Assembly: GCA_964036045.1 (NCBI GenBank)
Contig: OZ038392.1
Span: 35,229,330 to 35,293,329, forward strand
From: Eutreptiella sp. 'Long Island Sound 2002'
Lineage: Eukaryota > Euglenozoa > Euglenophyceae > Eutreptiales > Eutreptiaceae
Reading direction: 5' to 3'
Length of the DNA: 64,000 bases
Part shown: one piece after another, positions 1 to 9,239 of the stretch
Numbering within the stretch: the first letter of the stretch is position 1
How the letters are laid out: every line of letters starts with the position of its first letter
Notes under the pieces: model-generated
What the model was told of the DNA's origin: nothing
The model's input: only the letters and a program-made list of their open reading frames with translations
Databases searched by the model: none
Program-made: the position numbers and the translations under genes

Positions 1-204
1 TTTTTCTTACTCCAACGAGCGACAGCGGGGCCCAGAAGCGGCCCAGCGCGGTCCTCACCGCCACACGCAGTGCCCCGCACACGCGCTCCCAGGGCCCGAT
101 CCGTTCACCGGTCAGGGAACGCGGCGCTGAGGAAGTCATGGCGTAGGGCACCACCTGCACGGGTCCGAGGGGTCAAAAGGCGGCAGTAGGTCACAGAACG
201 GCCG

Positions 205-822
205 GTGAGCCCACGGCGCAAGCGACCCCAGCTACAGCAAGGGGATGCGCGGTCACACACGGCCCTGGAGGCCCCAGACCATCACGGGAGCCCAGCCGGA
301 GCCCCCCTCCCCATGTCCAGGCATGCGCTCTCATACCTACAACTCACAGGAGCTATCACTCCTGAGGGTGCGTCACGCATAGTGGTGGTAAGCACCCCAG
401 AGGGGCAGCGCACCCCACTACCGACACGCAGCTCGGAGCAGCCTCCACACGAAAAGGGACGCGACATCTCCCCGGGGATAGCAAGGATGTTGCAGCAGAT
501 CCGGATGCCCCCAGCAAGGCCACAACCGCTACAGCCCCGAAGGGAACCACGGCCCAACGAGCGGACTTCACGCACCCCCGTCCTGCCCACCGGCCCTCCG
601 ATGGGGTTCAACGTAACTAGCACCCCGTCTCCGCGGGTGCTGAGCAGGCCAGGGCAATTCTCGCCATCTCCGGCATGGTCGCCGGCGGTGACCGCCAGTT
701 GGCACTCCGTGCGGCACGTGACCCCGGAGCATTGGTCGCCCGCATGCACACCAGGGGGGGGGGTCTAACCGACAGCAGGATTCACCTCACCTGCCCCCTG
801 TCCTGCTGGCGCCCCTATTTGA
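205..822 (+). CDS. Proline-rich hypothetical open frame
   Basis: This open frame is rich in Pro, Arg and Ser and shows no domain, signal peptide or membrane segment that I recognise. It meets TAA at 766-768 and, if TAA is read as Gln, ends at TGA 820-822. A long antisense frame overlaps it, as expected in GC-rich DNA, so coding is not secure. The composition resembles low-complexity tails of LINE proteins such as the end of LINE A ORF2 further right. It could be a fragment of a retroelement ORF1 or simply non-coding. Confidence 0.25.
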
Positions 823-1041
823 GAGCGCAATGTCTACCCCGCCAAGGGACAGCACTCAGAGTGCGTCTGATGAGGACGTGCAACAGTATGCCGTCCGGTG
901 TTCTACCCCCCCCGATCTGCCCCCCGCCCTGCTGGCGCCACTTTTTGAGAGCGTGATGTCTGCCTTGCGAGCGGGCAGCACTCATCGTGAGTGCGATGAG
1001 GACATGGGTCAGTATGAAGTCCAGTACTCTACCACACCCTC
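790..1041. repeat. 126-bp tandem duplication, two copies
   Basis: Positions 790-915 and 916-1041 align along their length. Shared landmarks are CTGCTGGCGCC, TTTGAGAGCG and GATGAGGAC. The copies are strongly diverged but the period is a multiple of three. Confidence 0.6.
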
Positions 1042-1339
1042 CATGGGGGAGTGGCCCCCTAACCCCTTTACCTTTCCCTCTCTTCGCGGAGCACAGCGTC
1101 TCTGCACGGAATTGCCTGGCATGGCCCGACAGGGCCAGGGATGGGTTCGTGACCCCCATGCACGACACTCCACCATGCTGTACAGCATGCAGGAAGGTGC
1201 TCTGTCTTCCAACAGCACGGAGGGGCTCATGAAGCATGGACGGGCCTCACGTGAGGCAACCTAAGGGACGGAGGGGGGAGCCTCTTGTCATACAGGGCGG
1301 CAGCTCTCCAGAAACCCGCGCGACTTGCCCCTTGGGTGA
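830..1339 (+). CDS. Hypothetical open frame with internal duplication
   Basis: The frame has a repeated block of about 42 residues built around the motif LLAPLFES, followed by an acidic DED stretch and a Tyr-containing segment. The second copy is diverged but keeps frame, which slightly favours past coding. It meets TAA at 1262-1264 and runs on to TGA 1337-1339 if TAA is Gln. The start is uncertain because the first repeat copy begins upstream, near 800, in the same frame. I do not recognise the family. Confidence 0.3.
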
Positions 1340-2225
1340 GTCTGGGGGCTGGAATGGGTAGAAGTCCCATGGACTATTGCTTGATTTCCTTCCTGTTGTC
1401 TTTCCTTGTCATCATGTTGTATTGATGTATATTACATGCACGCTTTTCCTTTTGTAGCCTATGGGTCGGGGGATCCAGGATGTGTGGGTTTGAAGACCCA
1501 TGTTGCATGCTCGGGGATTGGGGATTGGATATCGGTTGAATGATGGTTGAAGTACTGATTATGTGTTTATGGATCGACTACGGATGGAGTGTTTGATTAT
1601 TATAAAGTTTGATCATCGAGATTGTCAATGGGGTATATGAACTTGAAGGTCGCGAACATTGTGTTGTCTCCCCTTTTTCCTTTTTTGTGCTATGCTTGCA
1701 TAGGGATGTTTGAGTGGATGTTTTTAATGAAATCTTTTTTATGAATCTTTCACTTTTGTTCCTTTGGAATGTAGTATAGAAGTCAAGTAGATATGAGCCC
1801 ATTATTTTCAATAAGGAGTTTGATGCCCAAACATACAAGGGATGTATCCAAAGAGATGCAAGAATCACTCTTTAGCACTTTTTTTTTCCTGGTAGCAGAG
1901 GCTTGGTAGGGCCACGAGATCTTACCTTTCCTCGCGTTTTTTATTGGTTTACCTCTTTGAACTTTGTATGAAGCACTTTAGGTCGGGCGAATAATTTTTA
2001 CACAATGAAATCGACAAAATGTCGTGACCACAAATATGGTCTACGACTCAACACTCCAGTAAGCTAGCCAACTGGGATATCTTCCACTCCCCTTGCATGT
2101 GATCTCCATCATGAACAACATGTCATGCGGCTTGAAGTTGAAGTCCGGCGTTGATGTTGTTCTCTCGTATGAGTACAACTCGGGCGAACTCAACACCGTG
2201 GTAGACATGCTCATTGCGACAGAGA
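1340..2225. other. AT-rich stretch without a gene
   Basis: I see no credible coding frame. The composition is AT-richer than both flanks. The only notable signal is a primer-binding-site-like sequence at 1890-1901, listed separately. Confidence 0.5.
1890..1901 (+). other. Primer-binding-site-like sequence (LTR relic?)
   Basis: TGGTAGCAGAGG is identical to the first 12 bases of the primer-binding site of the intact element at 24895. It is complementary to the 3' end of an initiator-Met-type tRNA. The AT-rich DNA to its left could be a decayed LTR, but no second LTR or coding remnant is visible. Confidence 0.3.
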
Positions 2226-2690
2226 TGCCCGCACCACACGTTCAAGTGTGGACGGCCACCGCCTTCTGTTGGGCGGGATAAAAATGCAAGGTGAGGCGAT
2301 CATGGCAAGCACAACGACAAGCACAACAATGTGCGCCATGACCAATTAGCCGGCACCCCACGCTTGGCGGACGGCTACCGCCTCCTCTTGGGCCGGGGAC
2401 AAATGCAATGTGACCCGAGTATGATACCTAAAACGACATGTTCATCGTTACCCAGACGCCGGCACCCCATGCTTGGCGGACGGCAACCGCCTTTTCTTCG
2501 GGGGGATATAAATGCAATGCGAAAAACGAGAGGACTCGTTCTTGATAGTAGAGACGCCGTGACCCCACGCACTAGTGGTGGATGGCCACCTCCTCCTCTT
2601 GGGCGGGATACAAATGCAATTTGATGAGCAAGAGGACTCGCTCCTGAAGTTAGAGATGCCGGCACCCCACGCTACAGTGGCGGACGGCCA
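2226..2690. repeat. ~105-bp tandem repeat, about five units
   Basis: Units begin near 2226, 2347, 2459, 2553 and 2657. Each starts with a variant of CCGGCACCCCACGC, followed by GGCGGACGGC, TCTTGGGCGGGATA and AAATGCAAT. Spacing varies from about 94 to 120 bp and units are diverged. Short open frames across it are by-products of the repeat. Confidence 0.75.
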
Positions 2691-2699
2691 GCTTTCTCT

Positions 2700-4397
2700 T
2701 TCAGGTTTAATTCCTCCCTTGTTTGTTTGTCAAGTTAATCCGCCTTAGTCACTTTGGGTGCCTTTGTTTGAGCATTGATAAATTTTAGGGGCATTGCAGT
2801 TCGGTTGTAACAATGAATTGTAATTGTGTAGTCTCCTCCTTCCTCATGTGTTCTATTTGCCGTCTTGTAGGCGTGGAGCATAAGCAGGTTCCCAATTTTC
2901 AAGGTGGGCAAATCCATGATGGAAAATTCCCGCTAAGCGGTTAGGAGATTGTCGCCAATTTATGGAGCATGTCCATTTTGTTTGCACTATTGTTGCCATG
3001 AACTTAGGATATCTAATTGCCAAGTGTGTTCGGAGGGCGTTTGGGTGCAATGGTCATGATGCTTTGTGAAGAGACACAGGACCGGGTCGAAAACAAAGAC
3101 TACAAGGAGTCAAGCAGCTATGCTTCAGTAGTCAACGTCTCAAAGCTGTACGCTGCATTCTGCCCAGACTCTCGTATGCATGCATCCACCTGTCCGAAGC
3201 ACATGGGCTTTCGCAGGTGACTTGGTGGTGCAAGAGAAATCTTCTTCAAATCAAAGACAAACAAACCTTTATAGGAGGAGTCCAATTCCCAAACCACTCT
3301 CACTAGAAACTTTGGAATAGCTCCAAGACATGCCGCGACATGGGAGCACTTCCGATCAAAAACAGGCCCCTGACTTTGCCACCTTGGTCGGGTCCCTTCT
3401 TCCCACTACAGTTTACAAAACATACATATCTAACAAGACCATGCATGCACGAGCGAAAGCGCACAAAAATACTGGCAAGTGCGCAATCACATACAAAAAT
3501 TTGCGGAAGCGTTCAAAAACATGCACAAATGCATGCACACGTCCACTAGCACGATAGCACAGTTAAACAAGGGCAAGCATTCAAAGACATGCACCTACGA
3601 AGGAGTGCACATAGAAACTTAAATGATTGAGCAAGACCAAAACGATGCATGCACGTGGAGCTGATGGAGGAACAAGAGCGGGTATCATGTAGAAGCAGTC
3701 ACCAATTCGCATGAACAAACACAAACATGCGCCCCAATATGAAGACATGCACGAAAATTCAGAAACGCGCACTCCCACTTGGTTATGCATTCATGCACCA
3801 CCAAATGTACAATGTGTTGTTCTTTGAACATACGAACTAAAGCATCATGAAAGATGGTAACAGAAGGGTGAGCGAATCACGCGGTGCGTTCACTAATGCA
3901 GGAGAGAGTATGTGTGAGCATGATTAGGTGCAAGGACGGCGTGCTTTCACGTGTGAGTCCTTAAGTACATGCATTAGAATCTCTTCCCGTCCCAGGAGAC
4001 TGCAATTTGCCACTTTCAGAAGTGGCAACTCACCTATCCGATGAAGAAAAATTAATTGGGTCATTGCTGAATTAGACCGCTACGTGTATGTTCCATGTGT
4101 CCGTCGCGGAAGCTGTCTGGCGCACGGGATGCTTACGTGAATGCATGCATATACTGCTTGCATTTGAGAGTGCAAATTTATGCACCGTGCCGCAGATTTG
4201 TTTTTTTTCTTTGTGGGGTCATTGTGCAGGTGAACACATCCTTTGATGACAGATAGCTCGGAACCTTAATTCCGAGAAGTACTCTGGAGCCTTTGTGTGG
4301 GTGTGAATGCTTGCATTCATATGTGCGTGCATGAAGGTGTGGAGACGCCAGAGAAGGCGCCCCGGGACACTTCGCTGAGTGATCAGGTAGAGTTGGT
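2700..4397. other. Intergenic DNA without recognised genes
   Basis: Only short frames occur and none resembles a protein family. Between 3420 and 3800 there is a loose repetition of AAAAACATGCAC-like and GCATGCAC-like words, but no clear tandem unit. Confidence 0.5.
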
Positions 4398-5506
4398 GAA
4401 CCCTCTTACTTTTCGTCAATGCTATGTTTCTGAGTGAGTCATATTGTTCAATACACGACCTTCCCTCAATGGCCGGGGCCACCTTGTCTTGTAGTGCAAT
4501 TGAACGTGCGGGTCCGAAAGGCCAGAATGATGCGCCCCACAGGGTGCGTCTTACCATGTGCAGGTTTCTCTCGCAATTCAGTGGTGGAAGAGTATTTGTG
4601 AGAGACCTCCATTCATTCTTGATTTGCCGCCAAAGCTATTTCTGCACGAGGAGTTTCGCTCCTGGAGTGCCTGCACGGCACCAACGTCTGTGAAGCGCTA
4701 GCAATTCTTTTCTTGCAGGTTTGTGCACGTGGACTGATTGCCAATGTGGCGTCTGTGTGGCAGAATGGCAGGTTGACATAAGAAGGGATGTCCGACGTGC
4801 TGTGAATTGAGTATTGGACAATATCCTGGCTGGTGTTCTGGTTACTTCATGTGAGTGTGGGCATTGCTGTGTGGAGGAAGGACGTTTTGTTTTTGCCGCA
4901 CAATATCGATGGATGGCACAGCAACACGCACCAGGTGAATGTCCGACAATGAATGTGGACCTGGAATATGCCGTTCCGGCCTTCGAGGCCGTCCAGCCCG
5001 GAGCTGTGGGTGTTAAATGAATATACGCCTCAAATTCATTTTTTCAGGTCTCTGACAGCAGCGAAAGGACGCGCTGGACCATATATGGGCATCTTCTTGA
5101 GTGTGCATTTCCCCTCACCACCTCTTGCACTGCAGTGAGACCACTGCCCCAGACCCCTGCCAGGGCTGTGAAAGTTTACAGTGCGGGAGGGTGTACAGTA
5201 GCCAACTATACAGTCCCATACATTTTTGAACATCCACGCAACCTGTTGTTAGATCCGGTCCCACTACGCCTCAAGGTTTGGGCTTGACTGTACGTCCTGC
5301 AGCAACACGTACAAGTGGCTGCTTTTGCCATTAGGTAGTTCAACTAGCCATGCCATGACGTAGGGATAGAGACTGGGCCTGTTGGGATTTCCGGATCACT
5401 GCAGCATGGTTCACTGGACAGTGCTGCTACTCTGTCCATTTGGAGCCCGCCTCTTGAATTCTCCTCCCATTGTAGATATCCCATGTATCCTATTCCCCAT
5501 ACCGCT
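4398..5506. repeat. 1.1-kb tandem unit, copy 1
   Basis: This copy matches 5507-6634 almost base for base. Both begin GAACCCTCTTACTTTT. From about 4640 onward the offset is a constant 1128 bp; the first part differs by a ~19-bp indel. Small frames inside the unit are preserved in both copies but resemble nothing known, so I do not call them genes. Confidence 0.85.
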
Positions 5507-6634
5507 GAACCCTCTTACTTTTCCTCAATGCTATATTTCTGAGTGTGAGCTATATTGTTCAATACACGACCTTTGCTCGATGAAAATGGTACCGACATAC
5601 CCGGGGCCACCTTGTCTTGTAGTGCAATTGAACGTCCGGGTCCGAAAGGCCAGAATGATGCGCCCCATAGGGTGCGTCTTACCATGTGCAGGTTTCTCTC
5701 ACAATTCATTGGTGGAACAGTATTTGTGAGACACCTCCATTCATTCTTGATTTGCCGCCAAAGCTATTTCTGCACGAGGAGTTTCGCTCCTGGAGTGCCT
5801 GCACGGCACCAACGTCTGTGAAGCGCTAGCAATTCTTTTCTTGCAGGTTTGTGCACGTGGACTGATTGCCAATGTGGCGTCTGTGTGGCAGATTGGCAGG
5901 TTGACATAAGAAGGGATGTCCGACGTGCTGTGAAGTGAGCATTGGACAATATCCTGGCTGGTGTTCTGGTTACTTCATTTGAGTGTGGGCATTGCTGTGT
6001 GGAGGAAGGACGTTTTGTTTTTGCCGCACAATATCCATGGATGGCACAGCAACACGCACCAGGTGAATGTCCGACAATGAATGTGGACCTGGAATATGCC
6101 GTTCCGGCCTTCGAGGCCGTCCAGCCCGGAGCTGTGGGTATTGGATGAATATACGCCTCAAATTCATTTTTTCAGGTCTCTGACAGCAGCGAAAGGACGC
6201 GCTGGATCATATATGGGCATCTTCTTGAGTGTGCATTTCCCCTCACCACCTCTTGCACTGCAGTGAGACCACTGCCCCAGACCCCTGCCAGGGCTGTGAA
6301 AGTTTACAGTGCGGGAGGGTGTACATTAGCCAACTATACAGTCCCATACATTTTTGAACATCCACGCAACCTGTTGCCAGATCCGGTGCCACTACGCCTC
6401 AAGGTTTGGGCTTGACTGTACGTCCTGCAGCAACACGTACAAGTGGCTGCTTTTGCCATTAGCTAGTTCAACTAGCCATGCCATGACGTAGGGATAGAGA
6501 CTGGGCCTGTTGGGATTTCCGGATCACTGCAGCATGGTTCACTGGGCAGTGCTGCTACCCTGTCCATTTGGAGCCCGCCTCTTGAATTCTCCTCCCATCG
6601 TAGATATCCCATGTATCCTATTTCCCATACCGAT
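5507..6634. repeat. 1.1-kb tandem unit, copy 2
   Basis: Second, nearly identical copy of the unit at 4398, directly abutting it. The match stops at ATACCGATC near 6634. Confidence 0.85.
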
Positions 6635-6649
6635 CAGCGGAAAACGGTT

Positions 6650-7110
6650 TTTGGGGCGCCGGCGTGGCATCAACTTCTGTAGAATGCTATCAGTGCCTTT
6701 CTTGCAAGTTTGTGTGCACAGTTTGACTGCTGTGAGGTTTCTATTTTGCAAGGTACCTCATCTGTGAAACGATGTCTGTGGCCTAGTGTAACCTCCTGCC
6801 TGGACAGGATGCTGTTCACTCTATTTGACTGTGGGTATCCCACTGAGGAAGAAAATCATGGGGTTTGGGGCTCTAGCCTTGGTGGCCGTCGAGACCTGAG
6901 CTTTGGGTGACAGATGAATATGTGTGTCGCATTTTCATAGTTTCAGGGCCATGATCACACTAAAAGGACACATTGTGCCATATCTGTACTGCCCCTGGTG
7001 TCTCCATTTCGCATTATCACCGCATGCGCTGCAGTGAAGCAATTGCGTCAGTCCCCCGCCAGGGACTTGGAGGGCCGGAGGATGTGCAGTAGCCAAGTGT
7101 GCGGCCCGAA
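6650..7110. repeat. 1.1-kb tandem unit, diverged partial copy 3
   Basis: This follows the same order of landmarks as the central part of copies 1 and 2: CTTGCAAGTTTGTG, ACTGTGGGTAT, GATGAATATGTG, GCGCTGCAGTGAAG and CCGCCAGGGACTTG. It carries many substitutions and indels. It shows that the duplication is older than the close pair. Confidence 0.6.
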
Positions 7111-7524
7111 ATGAACTTGCCTTGGCCAGACTTGGTCTCAACTGTTGAACAGTGCCAAGGAGATTCAGGCTCTTCAAGTGTGTTGTATTAATGTGTGAGG
7201 TTGCAGGCTGTTGGTAGATCGGGAAGACAGGGACATAGGGAAGACAGGGACGTAGCATTGCGTCGCGCGCGATTGCAGCAGAGATAAATAAAATACCAAG
7301 AAAATGACGCACAGCCAGAAGAAATAAATGGAAAAATCGTTTTTTCCGACCTCAGAAACCCCCCAAAAAATTTTACGCCGCTGTTTTGGCAAGGTCAAAA
7401 ATTGTAGGACACTCCCAGAAAACCACGAACACAAGAGCCGCCAAGACAGCAAAGCTGAACGTTGCGTGCCCCAAAACACTTAGTAAAGTGCATGCAGTAG
7501 GAACTAGGGACTTGTGCTCGCCCC
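7111..7524. other. Non-coding stretch left of LINE A
   Basis: I see no coding frame with family resemblance and no repeat shared with the rest of the window. Confidence 0.4.
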
Positions 7525-7665
7525 AACACCCAAAAGAAAAGCAAAACAACAAGACAGCATGGATTAGACGCCACAAGAAAATGCCGGCCGCCGAAACAAG
7601 TATGTTCCACGTTAGCTACGCTACCTAACGTAGAAAGGGAGCCGTGGCGCGCAATGCACAAGGGA
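7525..7665. repeat. Left 141-bp target-site duplication of LINE A
   Basis: This segment begins AACACCCAAAAGAAAAGC and is repeated directly at 13205-13345 with the same length and about seven mismatches. It flanks the LINE precisely: the match ends where the RT coding fragment begins and restarts right after the LINE 3' end. Confidence 0.8.
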
Positions 7666-8101
7666 CTGCCACAGGGATATGTTCCTGCGCTGCTTCATCT
7701 GTTTCAAGCGCCAATCAAACTCCTCCTACCACAAGGAATCATGCATCTGCATGGATACTCCCCCACCTCAGGAGTCAGGCAGGGCTGCCCTCTCTCAGCC
7801 ATCTTGTTCTCGATGCTCATTTCACCAATAATTGCCCATTTGCGCTCACTGAACCACGACATCCGCTCACTTTTGTATGCAGACGATTTACTGATTATTC
7901 TACCCTTTCCGCAGCATCTCTGTGTGAAATTGATCCATGGAGCTCTGCAGAAGCTTGTCCTCTTCACCAGGATCACGGGGCTCAGGGTGAATTTCAACAA
8001 GTCGGCAATTCTGTTGAAAGGAACATGGAGCTTGCATCACAAATCACTCATCAACTCTCTCCCGGTTGCCATCAAACCATCCGCTAAATACCTTGGGGTA
8101 C
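7666..8101 (+). pseudogene. LINE A ORF2, reverse transcriptase fragment
   Basis: The frame encodes the RT palm of a LINE. The motif VRQGCPLSAILFSM is followed by the catalytic LYADDLLII and then the region ending AKYLGV. Everything upstream (endonuclease, RT fingers) is missing by 5' truncation. The frame is cut at 8101 by the nested LINE copy and resumes at 9231. RT copies LINE RNA at the target site. The YADD catalytic motif is intact, but the gene cannot make a full protein. Confidence 0.8.
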
Positions 8102-8475
8102 CTGAGGATTACATTCAGTCTCAGGCATCGCAGGACAGTCTATTCACGGTATCAGGGAGTGAAAACCATTCGGTCCCGCGACCAACCAAACGCAGGCATT
8201 TCAACACGCCTAGCCCGGTGCCATCAAGCCCCGCCTCAGTGGAAATACACTCACAAGGCACAACCATGTACTCACCCAGCATGCCGGCGCGTTCCAAGAG
8301 ACAGCCTGTATACTCGCCACGACAACCCGCATCGCCTCTGGCGCCAGACACGCCCAATTTCTGGCACTGCTCAATTTGTGACACTGATTGCTCAGGGCAC
8401 TCCACACCAGAGTCACCTACCACCCCGGACTCTGGCTGTTTTGAGATGTAGGGGCCTTCTCCCATGCCTGAATGA
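8102..8475 (+). pseudogene. LINE A ORF2 C-terminal tail (nested copy)
   Basis: The frame encodes a Ser/Pro-rich tail that ends in a small Cys cluster (CSICDTDC) followed by GCFEM. It reads TAG at 8449-8451 and reaches TGA at 8473-8475 eight codons later. The equivalent outer copy (11563-11931) has the same TAG then TGA arrangement. It is fused in frame by chance to the RT fragment upstream, giving a misleading chimeric open frame. Confidence 0.65.
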
Positions 8476-8538
8476 ACAAGCAAGTAAGCACCTGGATTGT
8501 GCAAGTTTTGAATTATTCCCCCCACAAAGACAGTATGG

Positions 8539-8613
8539 GAGGCAGTGTGGTGTAGTGGTTACCATCGTCAGCTGTCGTCACATAGATCGCCGGTTCGAAC
8601 CCGGCCTGCAGCA
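8539..8613 (+). repeat. tRNA-like sequence in LINE A 3' region (nested copy)
   Basis: It contains an A-box-like GTGTAGTGGTTA and a B-box GGTTCGAACCC inside a GCCGG/CCGGC T-arm. The total is 75 nt, with an acceptor stem pairing about five of seven positions. The D arm resembles tRNA-Val, but no convincing anticodon stem forms. I read it as tRNA-derived (SINE-like) rather than a functional tRNA. The same sequence is at 12316-12390. Confidence 0.6.
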
Positions 8614-8869
8614 GTGCTCCCCCCCACCGGCCCCGCCCGACCGGGGACTGGGGGCCCCTCCCGTTGCTCACTATTTTGTCACATTGGCCTTATCCATCTT
8701 TTCCCCACTGAACTGCTACAACTACCTTCACTTACATCAATAAGAAAAATGTGCCCAGGCGCCTGCAGCAGTGCGCCCCGCCACCGCCCACGCCCGATGG
8801 GAGGCTGCCACCCCACCCGTTGCTTGCCTTTGCCTCCCGAGCCGCCGCTCCGCTTGATCCGGTTCCAGC

Positions 8870-8952
8870 GGCTCGGGCAGCGGGATTCGAACCTGGGACC
8901 AGCGAAGCTGGAGTCCAGGGTGCTTCCACTGAAGCACAGGGCATCTCACCCG
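8870..8952 (-). repeat. Second tRNA-like sequence, reverse strand (nested copy)
   Basis: On the minus strand the B-box is GGTTCGAATCC and the A-box-like part is GCTTCAGTGGAAGC. Between them is a Trp-tRNA-like GGACTCCAG stretch. It has no clean cloverleaf. It is repeated with substitutions at 12613-12690. Confidence 0.5.
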
Positions 8953-9228
8953 CACTATGTTTCCTCCGACACACAGCCACATGGCACACGTGCATTTGCC
9001 ACGCCATTTGATACTTCTGAATCTTACTGTACATTTCTCCCTGACATGGGATTTGTTTCCCTGTGCTGGTCACGGCCATGTACATAGATAGTGGAGCACC
9101 CCAACCAAGAAGGGGACACATGGAGCCTGTGTGATTGAACAGCACATGCATGCACTAATGTGATGAACTTATGGATGTACGACAGGCGGTGGTGGACGTC
9201 TGTACGTTTCAGCAAACCACCTTCATGG

Positions 9229-9239
9229 CCTTGGGGTAC
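9229..9239. repeat. 11-bp target duplication of nested LINE copy
   Basis: CCTTGGGGTAC occurs here and at 8091-8101, bounding the nested copy. Removing the nested copy and one repeat rejoins the RT frame at YLGV. Confidence 0.75.

Larger units (their letters stand above)
8102..9228 (+). mobile_element. Nested, 5'-truncated LINE A copy
   Basis: This segment matches the 3' portion of the surrounding LINE: the coding tail at 11563-11960 and most of 12270-13204. It is flanked by an 11-bp direct repeat, CCTTGGGGTAC, at 8091-8101 and 9229-9239. It lacks about 0.3 kb present in the outer copy at 11960-12270. It interrupts the outer RT frame exactly at the YLGV codons. Confidence 0.8.

Noticed and set aside
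8539-8613. Functional tRNA gene
   Set aside because: The A and B boxes are present but the acceptor pairs only partly and no anticodon stem forms. The copy at 12316 has decayed boxes.
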